NCBI GenBank assembly: GCA_003151875.1
Contig: PLYW01000169.1
Span: 1-20,949, forward strand
Reading direction: 5' to 3'
Length of the DNA: 20,949 nucleotides
DNA from: Acidobacteriaceae bacterium
GTDB taxonomy: Bacteria; Acidobacteriota; Terriglobia; Terriglobales; Acidobacteriaceae
Shown here: piece after piece, positions 1 to 7,634 of the stretch
Numbering within the stretch: the first letter of the stretch is position 1
How the letters are laid out: each line of letters begins with the position of its first letter
Notes under the pieces: model-generated
Databases searched by the model: none
What the model was told of the DNA's origin: nothing
What the model saw: the letters and a program-made list of their open reading frames with translations, nothing else
Translations under genes and position numbers: made by a program

Positions 1-1
1 C

Positions 2-2314
2 GACGCCTGGCAGGACAAAGTTTTTTCGCATGCCTTGCCGTTTTACCTGTTCGATCTGCCTTTTTATTCGGACCTGCTGGGATTTCTGTTTGTGGTAGCG
101 ATTCTTTCCGCCCTGCTGTTCTGGGCCACGGCGCGCGGATGGCAGTTGTTCGAACGAGTCCGCTACCGGCTGATCGATCGGCCAGCGGGACCCATCAACA
201 TTGGGGACTATTTGCGGTTGCCGGGCGCCACGCGCACGCCGTTCTTCCGCATCATTGCAGTGATTTTATTGCTGGGTTTTGCGGCCTGGATTTATCTGGG
301 CAACTATGAGCTTTTGTTCAATACGCACGCCTTCATGACGGGCGCCGATTTTGTGGACGAAAAAGTCACTCTCCCTCTGCGCTGGCTGCTCATTATTTCT
401 GCTTTAGCGGCGCTGCCGCTGGCTTGGATGTCGAAGTTCAAGCAGGTGGCTGTTCTGGTGATGTCATGTTTTATCCTGCAATTGCTCTTGCCGGCCATTG
501 TTCGCGCCGTTTATGTGCGGCCAAATGAGATTTCCATCGAACGGCCCTACATCGAGCGCCACATTCAGGCGACCACCGCGGCCTTCGGCCTTGATCGGAA
601 TGCCACCGAAAGCCCTTTCACCCCTTCCGGGCAAGGCGTGGTGGACCCGGTGCAAGACGCAACGCTGCTCGCTAACGTTCGGCTCTGGGACCTGCGGGCT
701 TACGGTGCAACCATAACGCAGATTCAAGCGCTACGCCCCTACTACACTTTTCCTCAGACCGACGTTGATCGCTATTTCATCAACGGACGCATCAAGCAGG
801 TACTGCTGTCCCCGCGCGAAATTGATGTCACCCAGTTGTCCGCCGAGGCCAGCGAGAGCTGGATCAATCCGCGGTTCATTTACACGCACGGCTTTGGCGT
901 GGTGGTAGCTGAGGTGAACAAAATCACGCCCGATGGCCTGCCCGTGCTGCTCATCGAAAACGCGCCTCCAGAGATCAAATCACCTGGGTTTGGGCTCTCC
1001 CGGCCGGAGATCTACTTTGGCGAGCGGACCCAGGATCCGGTCTTTGTGCACACCGCCCGCGAAGAGTTCGATTACCCTTCCGGCGACCAGAACAAGTATT
1101 CGACCTATCAGGGCACGGGCGGATTCCCGGTTGGTTCTTTTCCTTTGAAGGTTGCCGCGGCGATTTCTCAGGGCGAGCCGAATATTGTTTTCACCGGATA
1201 TCTGACTGGCCAAAGTCGCATGATGATTTATCGCAACGTGAAAGCAAGATTGGCGCACTTGGCCGGTTTCTTGCACTGGGACCAGGATCCCTACCTGGTG
1301 ATTGCCGATGACGGCAGGCTGGTCTGGATGGTGGACGGCTACACGACTTCGCTCTCCCATCCGTACTCGGCGGTGCTTCCCGTGGCCGGGGTTGAGGAAG
1401 GCGCAAATTACATTCGCAATGCCGTGAAGGCTACCGTGGATGCCTACACGGGGAAGATGTCGTTATACGTATTCGATCCCAGCGACCCGATTATCCAGGC
1501 TTACCAGAAGCTGTTCCCCAAGTTGTTCCTTCCCGCCTCCGCGATGCCAGCCGATCTACGCCGGCACGCCCGTTATCCGGAGGCGCTTTTTCAGGCGCAG
1601 GCAGAGGCGTATCGAGTGTTTCACATGCGCGATCCGCAGGTGTTCTACAACAAGGAAGACATTTGGGAGATCGCGCGTGACCTTTTCGGCCAGTCCGGAC
1701 AGCCGGAGCCCGTAGCGCCGACCTACGTGGTGGCTACTTTGCCGGGAGAGAAAGAACCCGAGTATTTGCTGATTCTGCCTTTTTCTCCGCGCGGCAAGGA
1801 CAATTTGATCGGATGGATGGCCGCTCGATGCGATGGCGAGCAATTAGGGAAGCTGATCTTTTATCGACTGCCGAAGCAGCAATTGATGTACGGCCCCATG
1901 CAGATTGAGTCGCGCATCGACCAGGACCAGAACATCTCCAAGGACCTCACGCTGTGGAACCAGCAGGGCTCGCGCGTGTTGCGCGGCAACATTATCGCCC
2001 TCCCCGTCACGGGGGGCTTTCTTTACCTGGAGTCCATTTACATTCAGGCGACCGAAGCTCGTATGCCACAGCTCAAGAAGGTGGTGCTGGCCATGGGCGA
2101 CCGGCTGATCTACCGGGACACCTTCGATCAGGCCCTGGCGGACCTGACGGAAGCACCAGCGCCAGCGGCAGTTGCTCCTGCTTCTGCGCCCGCCGTGGCG
2201 ACGGGCGAGAAAAATGTGCCTACGTTGGCTGAACGCTTGCACCGGCTTCGCGATCAAGCCGAACAACTGACTCGAGAGATCGAGCAATTGGAGAAGGAAA
2301 CAGTCAAGAAGTAG
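2..2314 (+). CDS. UPF0182 family membrane protein, 5' end cut off by the window
   Basis: The reading frame is open to the left edge, and the residues before the first possible start (a TTG at 35) fit the family, so the gene begins outside the window. About 770 residues are visible; full-length members are usually around 900. The segment beginning ALPFYLFDLPF is the conserved end of the family's N-terminal region. Hydrophobic segments lie near visible residues 24-44, 81-100, 126-142 and 149-168. A long, mostly soluble region follows, starting with NEISIERPYIERHI and presumably extracytoplasmic. The C-terminus has an Ala/Pro-rich linker and then a heptad-like helix (LAERLHRLRDQAEQLTREI), probably a coiled coil. 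The biochemical function of UPF0182 (COG1615) is unknown to me. The next gene is 249 bp away, so co-transcription with the phosphate genes is uncertain. Confidence 0.88.
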   Translation, partial: DAWQDKVFSHALPFYLFDLPFYSDLLGFLFVVAILSALLFWATARGWQLFERVRYRLIDRPAGPINIGDYLRLPGATRTPFFRIIAVILLLGFAAWIYLGNYELLFNTHAFMTGADFVDEKVTLPLRWLLIISALAALPLAWMSKFKQVAVLVMSCFILQLLLPAIVRAVYVRPNEISIERPYIERHIQATTAAFGLDRNATESPFTPSGQGVVDPVQDATLLANVRLWDLRAYGATITQIQALRPYYTFPQTDVDRYFINGRIKQVLLSPREIDVTQLSAEASESWINPRFIYTHGFGVVVAEVNKITPDGLPVLLIENAPPEIKSPGFGLSRPEIYFGERTQDPVFVHTAREEFDYPSGDQNKYSTYQGTGGFPVGSFPLKVAAAISQGEPNIVFTGYLTGQSRMMIYRNVKARLAHLAGFLHWDQDPYLVIADDGRLVWMVDGYTTSLSHPYSAVLPVAGVEEGANYIRNAVKATVDAYTGKMSLYVFDPSDPIIQAYQKLFPKLFLPASAMPADLRRHARYPEALFQAQAEAYRVFHMRDPQVFYNKEDIWEIARDLFGQSGQPEPVAPTYVVATLPGEKEPEYLLILPFSPRGKDNLIGWMAARCDGEQLGKLIFYRLPKQQLMYGPMQIESRIDQDQNISKDLTLWNQQGSRVLRGNIIALPVTGGFLYLESIYIQATEARMPQLKKVVLAMGDRLIYRDTFDQALADLTEAPAPAAVAPASAPAVATGEKNVPTLAERLHRLRDQAEQLTREIEQLEKETVKK

Positions 2315-2563
2315 ATTCAACATCGTCCCAGACGGCGAAGAACCGCTAACTCTCGTTCTATCAGGTTCCTACTAGGGGATTGTGGCTTCTCGTTACCGAT
2401 TCGGGACTGGGGTCACCGAGGCATCTGGCCTATTCTTTTCGCGGCCGTTTGACCCCCCGAGCAGTCCCGTGCGATAGTTTGGTTTTAACAAAGTTGTACC
2501 AATTCGCAATTCTTCATCTCTCATGGCCCTTCCCACATCACCGTTTGCCTGTGGAGCATCCCG

Positions 2564-3181
2564 GTGCGTCTGATACCGCGTGACGTCAAGTTCTTCGACA
2601 TGTTCCTGGAGATCGCGACCAATGTCGTCGAGGGCGCGCAAGCCTTGAACGACCTGTTGCATTCCTACGATTACGAGCAGATGCCGGCGGCTGTGCAGAA
2701 AATCAAGGAGATCGAGTCCCGCGGCGATGAGATGACGCACAGGATTCTGATCAAGCTGAACCAAACCTTCATTACGCCCTTCGACCGTGAGGATATTCAC
2801 CTGCTGGCCTCCTCGCTGGATGACGTCCTCGATTTCGTTTACAGCGCGTCTGACCGCTTGTACACTTACAAGATTAAGGAGCCCTCTGCGTCGGCCAAGG
2901 TGTTGACCGCCATCATCCTGAAGCAAGCGCAAGAACTGAAAAAGGCTGTCGGCCTGCTCAGCAAAAACGGCCAGCTCCTTGAACACTGCGTAGAAGTCAA
3001 CCGGCTGGAAAACGAAGCCGACCAAGTCAGCCGAGAAGCAATCGGACGCCTGTTCGATGGCGGCTACGATCCCATTACCCTGATCAAGCTGAAGGAACTG
3101 CTGGAAATTCTGGAGGAGGCTAGCGACAAGGCGGAAGATGTCGCCAACGTGCTGGAAACGGTAGTCCTGAAGAGCGCCTGA
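2564..3181 (+). CDS. DUF47 / PhoU-like protein, probable accessory of the Pit phosphate transporter
   Basis: This 205-residue soluble, helical protein opens with MRLIPRDVKFFDMF, a typical start for the DUF47 (PhoU-div) family. The GTG start at 2564 is chosen because GGAG at 2552-2555 lies 8 nt upstream and the family start aligns there. Family members are about 200-210 residues, so it is full length. DUF47 proteins resemble PhoU and are usually encoded next to a Pit-type phosphate transporter, where they are thought to modulate it. That arrangement is seen here, with pit starting 49 bp downstream on the same strand. The protein is rich in acidic and basic residues (KIKEIESRGDEMTH, RLENEADQVSREA), as expected for PhoU-like helical bundles that can bind metals. 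I see no Pho-box-like direct repeats upstream. Confidence 0.9.
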   Translation: MRLIPRDVKFFDMFLEIATNVVEGAQALNDLLHSYDYEQMPAAVQKIKEIESRGDEMTHRILIKLNQTFITPFDREDIHLLASSLDDVLDFVYSASDRLYTYKIKEPSASAKVLTAIILKQAQELKKAVGLLSKNGQLLEHCVEVNRLENEADQVSREAIGRLFDGGYDPITLIKLKELLEILEEASDKAEDVANVLETVVLKSA

Positions 3182-3230
3182 GGCGCTGCACCGTGCTTGC
3201 GAAGCGATAATTCAAACGAGGACATCTGCT

Positions 3231-4280
3231 TTGAGTACAGGACTCGTCCTGCTCCTTATTACGGTTGGCACGGCGCTGGTGTTTGACTTTCTCAACGGCT
3301 TCCACGACGCTGCCAACAGTATTGCCACGGTGGTGTCCACCCGCGTGCTGTCGCCCAGGTTAGCGGTGCTATGGGCGGCCGCATTCAATTTTCTAGCAGC
3401 GTTTCTTCTGGGCACTGCAGTTGCCAAGATGATTGGCAAAGGCATGATCCAACTCGACATCGTCACCCAGTACGTAGTGCTGGCCGGATTGTTGGGCGCC
3501 ATCGTTTGGGATGTGTTGACGTGGCTGCTGGGACTGCCGACCTCTTCGTCGCACGCGCTGATCGGTGGCTATGCGGGTGCCGCGATGGCGCGGGCCATGA
3601 TCCTTCACGGGTGGAGAGCAGCGCCTCAGGTCATCGTGCCCGGCGGCTGGTACAAGACGCTGATCTTTATCGTGGTCGCTCCCGTGATGGGTTTCGTGCT
3701 TGGCTTCGGCTTCATGGTGGCGATCTCATGGATCTTTCAACGAAAGTCGCCACGGCAAGTGGACAAGCTGTTCCGCAGATTGCAGTTGCTCTCAGCGGCG
3801 GCTTACAGCCTGGGGCACGGGGGCAATGACGCGCAGAAGACAATGGGGATTGTTGCCGGCGCGCTCTATACCGCGGGAGTCATGAAGCCGCATGACTTTG
3901 CCGCGAACTGGGGGCGCTGGCATTGGCCGATTATCCTGGCGGCCCATGCTGCAATTGCTCTGGGGACCTATCTCGGGGGATGGCGAATCGTCCATACCAT
4001 GGGGTCGAAGATCACCAAGCTGAAGCCGGTGGGCGGGTTCTGCGCCGAAGCCGCCGGCGCCATCACCCTGTTCGGGACAGCATTGGCGGGCATTCCGGTG
4101 AGCACAACCCACACCATCACAGGCGCGATTGTCGGGGTAGGAACTACACAGCGGCTGTCCGGTGTGCGCTGGGGCGTGGCAACCCGGATCGTGTGGGCAT
4201 GGATATTGACAATTCCAGCGTCGGCCCTCGTCGCAATGTTAGCGTTTTGTGTGATCCGACTATTCAGGCCGGGGGCCTAG
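3231..4280 (+). CDS. pit: Inorganic phosphate transporter, Pit (PHO-4) family
   Basis: This 349-residue integral membrane protein has the two family signature regions: NGFHDAANS near residues 22-30 and SLGHGGNDAQKTMG near 193-206, the internally duplicated G-x-N-D-type motifs of PF01384. Other family features are TSSSHALIGGYAG near 104-116 and STTHTITGAIVG in the C-terminal half. Pit proteins import phosphate, often as a neutral metal-phosphate complex, driven by protons. About ten hydrophobic segments are present and the length is normal for short bacterial members. The start is TTG at 3231, preceded by ACGAGGA (3216-3222) with 8 nt spacing; no better in-frame ATG lies near. It follows the DUF47 gene by 49 bp and is very likely co-transcribed with it. 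Ion specificity (H+ or Na+) cannot be read from sequence. Confidence 0.93.
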   Translation: MSTGLVLLLITVGTALVFDFLNGFHDAANSIATVVSTRVLSPRLAVLWAAAFNFLAAFLLGTAVAKMIGKGMIQLDIVTQYVVLAGLLGAIVWDVLTWLLGLPTSSSHALIGGYAGAAMARAMILHGWRAAPQVIVPGGWYKTLIFIVVAPVMGFVLGFGFMVAISWIFQRKSPRQVDKLFRRLQLLSAAAYSLGHGGNDAQKTMGIVAGALYTAGVMKPHDFAANWGRWHWPIILAAHAAIALGTYLGGWRIVHTMGSKITKLKPVGGFCAEAAGAITLFGTALAGIPVSTTHTITGAIVGVGTTQRLSGVRWGVATRIVWAWILTIPASALVAMLAFCVIRLFRPGA

Positions 4281-4501
4281 AGCGCCAACGATGAAAAACC
4301 CTCGGAATCTCGGCCTTCAGCATTAAGCTGCATAGGATTGGCGGAATCTACTGCCTGGTGGATTGTGTGGCTTCTACGAAGACCGCAAATCCTACAAGTA
4401 CGGAAGCCAGGAGTTGGCTCGAACGAATGTGGATTATCTGAGCCACGCCGAGCTGGTTGCCCCCGCACTACCTTTGCCCTGCCTTCGCCAATGTTAGGCA
4501 C
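4277..4501 (-). other. Short ORF with a CxxC...HxxH putative zinc-binding motif
   Basis: This possible 74-residue minus-strand reading frame starts with GTG at 4501 and its stop overlaps the pit stop codon. Its centre reads HSFEPTPGFRTCRICG followed by LRRSHTIH, giving CxxC, five residues, then HxxH. That resembles the small zinc-binding tails of many uncharacterised short proteins. No Shine-Dalgarno is evident, and codon use is more AT-rich at third positions than in neighbouring genes. It could be a real small gene, the tail of a decayed one, or chance. I do not recognise a family. Confidence 0.2.
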
Positions 4502-5019
4502 TTACAACCTTCCTTTCTTTCTACGCGATACTCATATCGGCAATCGGCTGCTTAATCTTCATCTTCGCCCCAATGGGAAAGTGCCCAATGGAAAAATAAA
4601 GATAGCGGCGCACGTTTTTCGAAGCCAGAGAGAGACTCTCGTCGAGATTCTCTCGAAAATCTTCGAGCATTTCACTGTTTAGAAAGTATGTGCCACTAAA
4701 CATGCAAAATACAATTGCCTGGACGTGTCGCAATAGCCCGTCACGTAGGGGCCCGGTCGATCTGGTCGCCCAGCGCTTTAGAGGTGCGCATCTGACAAAC
4801 TATCGGGGACATATGCTTGGCACTAACGTGAAGCCAGACAGCGTAGGACTCAAGCGGCTCGCCGATCCCCGCAATTCTGTAACTGCCATCCGCAGTGACA
4901 AACGCCCCCTGCCACCCCATTGTGACGAGGGTCATTGACATGCGGTTCGTTGATAACGGCTAATAGGTCTGGATCACTGCAAAACGCGGGTTGCGCTTTC
5001 GAGTACTTGGGAGAATCTC
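4281..5019. other. Long stretch with no convincing gene
   Basis: About 740 bases separate pit from the DUF6159 gene. The plus-strand ORF at 4338-4682 has no recognisable domain. On the minus strand three short ORFs follow one another in three different frames (4941-4741, 4733-4521, 4501-4277); none has a clear ribosome binding site and only the last carries a motif. Base composition is less GC-rich than the neighbours around 4500-4720. Small self-complementary patches occur, for example GAGAGACTCTC near 4631-4641 and CTCGAA/TTCGAG words near 4650-4670, along with a direct repeat CCCAATGG near 4570-4591. This could be decayed coding sequence or regulatory sequence; I cannot tell which. Confidence 0.6.
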
Positions 5020-5868
5020 ATGGAAACACTTTCCCGTAGCTGGGACCTTCTAGGGCAAAGCTTCGCCATCTTAAAGTCAGACAAGGAACTGATGTGGTTG
5101 CCGGTCCTATCGGCAATATTCTGTCTGGCCGCGATGGCGATCATCCTCGGCGTCGGACTGCTCGTGGTGATGCCGCCCGGACCCTTTCCCCACGATGTTG
5201 CCCAGCAAAAACTGCTGGGCAAAGCCATGTTGCCGTTTATGTTCCTGTTCTATGTGGTCACCTATAGCCTTGCGACGTATTTCAATGTAGCGCTGGTCAG
5301 CATCGCGTCAAACCGACTCGGCGGCGGGCGCGCCACTTTGAATGACGGCTTGCAGACTGCCTGGACGCGCAAGTGGAGCATTTTTCAATGGGCGCTGCTG
5401 GCCGCGACGGTGGGCACATTCCTGCAAATGTTCGAGCGCCGCTTGGGTTTCTTGGGACGAGTCATCACCCGGACCACGGGCTTGGTATGGACGCTTGCGA
5501 GCTTCTTTGTCGCCCCCCTTCTCGCCGCGGAGAACATAGGGCCGGTCGAGGCGCTCTACAAATCGACGCAGATATTTCGCAAGACGTGGGGCGAAGAAGT
5601 TGCCGGCAGCTTCAGCTTCGGACTTGTCTTTTTGCTTCTCATGTTGCCGGGATTGCTTCTCCCGATAATGGGCGCGCGGCTGGGACAAACAGAAATGTTG
5701 GCTGGCGCCGCGGTAATGGTAATTTACTGGCTGCTTCTGGGTGTTGCCAACTCAGCCGCTCAGGGGATCTTCGTCGCGGCGCTTTACCGCTACGCCACCA
5801 AACAGGAGATCTCCGCCGGGTATGATCGCCACGATCTTTCCGGCGCGTGGCAGCCGAAGGTACGTTGA
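5020..5868 (+). CDS. DUF6159-type multi-pass membrane protein, function unknown
   Basis: This 282-residue protein has roughly six hydrophobic segments: near residues 24-50, 68-95, around 125-140 and 150-170, and two in the last 90 residues. Its opening, with SWDLLGQSFAILKSDKELMWLPVLS, is characteristic of a family of uncharacterised membrane proteins that I associate with DUF6159. In that family a short N-terminal amphipathic stretch precedes the first membrane helix. The ATG at 5020 has GGGAG (5009-5013) 6 nt upstream, an excellent ribosome binding site, so the start is firm. The C-terminal tail is short, polar and cytoplasmic-looking. The gene stands alone: upstream is the 740-bp gap, downstream a convergent tRNA gene. 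No enzymatic motif is visible and no function should be assigned. Confidence 0.8.
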   Translation: METLSRSWDLLGQSFAILKSDKELMWLPVLSAIFCLAAMAIILGVGLLVVMPPGPFPHDVAQQKLLGKAMLPFMFLFYVVTYSLATYFNVALVSIASNRLGGGRATLNDGLQTAWTRKWSIFQWALLAATVGTFLQMFERRLGFLGRVITRTTGLVWTLASFFVAPLLAAENIGPVEALYKSTQIFRKTWGEEVAGSFSFGLVFLLLMLPGLLLPIMGARLGQTEMLAGAAVMVIYWLLLGVANSAAQGIFVAALYRYATKQEISAGYDRHDLSGAWQPKVR

Positions 5869-5976
5869 AGTGAGTGCCTTGCGCGAATCGCTCTTTGCTA
5901 TTCGCCTTTACCTTTGAGCCTTTAGCGGGCGCGACTAAAGAGTTGCTAGCAGCGGGAAGAAGAGTTGCCTTTAGCT

Positions 5977-6065
5977 TGGTGCCGGGAGGGGGACTTGAAC
6001 CCCCACAACCCTTTCGGGTCTGCGGATTTTAAGTCCGCTGCGTCTGCCAGTTTCGCCATCCCGGC
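5977..6065 (-). tRNA. tRNA-Leu (anticodon UAA), CCA encoded
   Basis: The reverse complement folds as a complete class II tRNA. The 7-bp acceptor stem is GCCGGGA/TCCCGGC with discriminator A and an encoded CCA (5977-5979). The anticodon stem GCGGA/TCCGC closes a CTTAAAA loop, giving anticodon TAA. The long variable arm CCCGAAAGGG is typical of leucine tRNAs, and the T arm is GGGGG-TTCAAGT-CCCCC. Length is 89 nt including CCA. It reads UUA and, by wobble, UUG codons. It lies between the DUF6159 gene and the diguanylate cyclase gene. No integrase or duplicated tRNA 3' end is present, so there is no sign that it has served as an attachment site here. Confidence 0.97.
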
Positions 6066-6198
6066 GAGAGGAGAATCGAGCCTCCGAGGGCCGCGACCGC
6101 TTTTGAGCCTACAACAGGCGTACGGCAAAGGACAACCTGCACTAGTAAAGAGAACAAAGCGCCGTATGGAAGATGGAGACTCCGGAAGGCGATGATTC

Positions 6199-7446
6199 TT
6201 AGGCCCTGCTGCGGGCACTGCGTTTTGCGCGGTACATGGCCCGATCAGCGGCGGCGTGCAATTCGTCCGGGTTAAGGCCATGATCGGGATAAAGTACTAC
6301 GCCAATGCTCAATCCAGTTTGAATGAAATGTCCTTCCACCTTCAAGGGAATCGCGAGCGCCGACTCCAGGCCCGACATCAGGGTCCCGGCGCCATGCTCA
6401 TCGGACACATTGCTGACCACGGTAAACTCATCGCCTCCCGAACGAGCCAGCGTGTCGGAGGCGCGCATCCGGCTGGACAGTCGCAACACCACCTGCTGTA
6501 AGGCTAAATCTCCGATTCGGTGCCCGAAAGTGTCGTTCACTTCCTTGAAGTGATCGAGGTCAATCAATAACACTGCCACCTTGTTGCCGGCTCGTGTCGC
6601 GTGGGCCAAGGCCCGTTCCAATCGGTCTTCAAGCAGTCGCCGGTTCGGCAGCCCCGTCAACGCGTCGTGATAAGCCAGATATTTATTCGTGCGGATCTGG
6701 TCCTCCAGGAGCGTCAGAATCATGCCAACCGCCACAAAGTACTTGGGAAGGTTCCAAGTCTCGGATTCAACAATCGTCAATGGAGAGCGGAAATGCAGAA
6801 ACATTACGATCGGATAGACCATGCCCCAGGCGATGAAGCCGAAAACCGTGGTCAGCACGCCTGCCGTGTCGCGCCGAAAGTGGCGCCAGTACAGAATGGC
6901 AACAACGAAGTTGAGGCCAGCCAGAATCACGCTGACACCAAGGTCAGCATGATTGCGGGCAGCCATCCAGATCAACAACGAGGAGAACACCAGGGACCCA
7001 AGCAGTAAGCCAGAAAGATAAGAGGTTGTATCGAGATACCAGTTCCAAGCCAATAGCGAGCTAGCCGCGAAGGCCACTACCACCACGCCATAATAGAAGC
7101 TGTGCGCCGCCACCCCCCAAACCGCAGCGGTGGTGTAAGCCAGTGCGGGGAGACCGAGGATTGTTCCGAGCAGGAGCTGACGGCGAGCAGTGGTCGCCCG
7201 CGGCGACATGGAGATCAGGAAAGATACGGTTGCAAGGTCTAGAGATCCAAGACTAATGGCGGTTGCAATATGGCTCCAAAGACCATGACCTACGTTTACA
7301 AACTGGGCAACGAAGTGTATGAGCACGAGGACCCAAGCCGTGAGCCATAGCTGCAACCGCTCGGCTGCACCCTGACGCAGAATGGCCTCGAACACCACGA
7401 CCAGAATTGCAAGCGCAACGAGGCTGGGCAGAACATTGAAGTTCAT
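6199..7446 (-). CDS. Membrane-anchored GGDEF diguanylate cyclase
   Basis: The N-terminal half (about residues 1-250) has several hydrophobic helices and no recognisable ligand-binding fold. The C-terminal 165 residues form a GGDEF domain. DALTGLPNRR near 262-271 marks the domain start, the active-site GGDEF is intact near 337-341, and RASD near 328-331 matches the RxxD inhibitory I-site five residues before it. It should therefore convert two GTP to cyclic di-GMP with product inhibition. There is no EAL or HD-GYP domain. I chose the ATG at 7446 (415 aa) because the membrane region begins there (MNFNVLPSLVALAILV); an in-frame start at 7515 would add 23 polar residues. Neither start has a strong ribosome binding site. 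It follows the emrA-like gene by 188 bp on the same strand; co-transcription is uncertain. Confidence 0.92.
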   Translation of the reverse strand: MNFNVLPSLVALAILVVVFEAILRQGAAERLQLWLTAWVLVLIHFVAQFVNVGHGLWSHIATAISLGSLDLATVSFLISMSPRATTARRQLLLGTILGLPALAYTTAAVWGVAAHSFYYGVVVVAFAASSLLAWNWYLDTTSYLSGLLLGSLVFSSLLIWMAARNHADLGVSVILAGLNFVVAILYWRHFRRDTAGVLTTVFGFIAWGMVYPIVMFLHFRSPLTIVESETWNLPKYFVAVGMILTLLEDQIRTNKYLAYHDALTGLPNRRLLEDRLERALAHATRAGNKVAVLLIDLDHFKEVNDTFGHRIGDLALQQVVLRLSSRMRASDTLARSGGDEFTVVSNVSDEHGAGTLMSGLESALAIPLKVEGHFIQTGLSIGVVLYPDHGLNPDELHAAADRAMYRAKRSARSRA

Positions 7447-7634
7447 GACGAAAGTCTGGCGCTGACCTGAAGTCCTGTTTAGAGTATGACAGCGATTTGC
7501 TGTAACTCTAAGCAAAAAGTGGGGGATTGACCCGGAATGCGCAGTAAGTCAGACCAACGATTGTTTGATGTCGCCAGCCATGGCCCGATGCGGGAGTGCA
7601 TCGTCAGGGGGACTCCGAAACGCACCCCCACGGT

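Noticed and set aside
2315..2563. Search for a Pho box or riboswitch before the DUF47-pit pair
   Set aside because: No direct repeats of Pho-box type and no conserved riboswitch core seen; no sigma-70-like promoter stands out.
4338..4682. 114-codon plus-strand ORF in the gap after pit
   Set aside because: No domain, unusual composition and no ribosome binding site; the minus-strand motif in the same interval is more gene-like, though itself weak.
5977..6065. tRNA-Leu as a phage or island attachment site
   Set aside because: No integrase, no duplicated tRNA 3' end and no island-like genes on either side.
7608..7630. GGGGG...CCCCC hairpin downstream of emrA as a terminator
   Set aside because: Only five pairs with a 13-nt loop and no T-run; not distinguishable from chance in GC-rich DNA.
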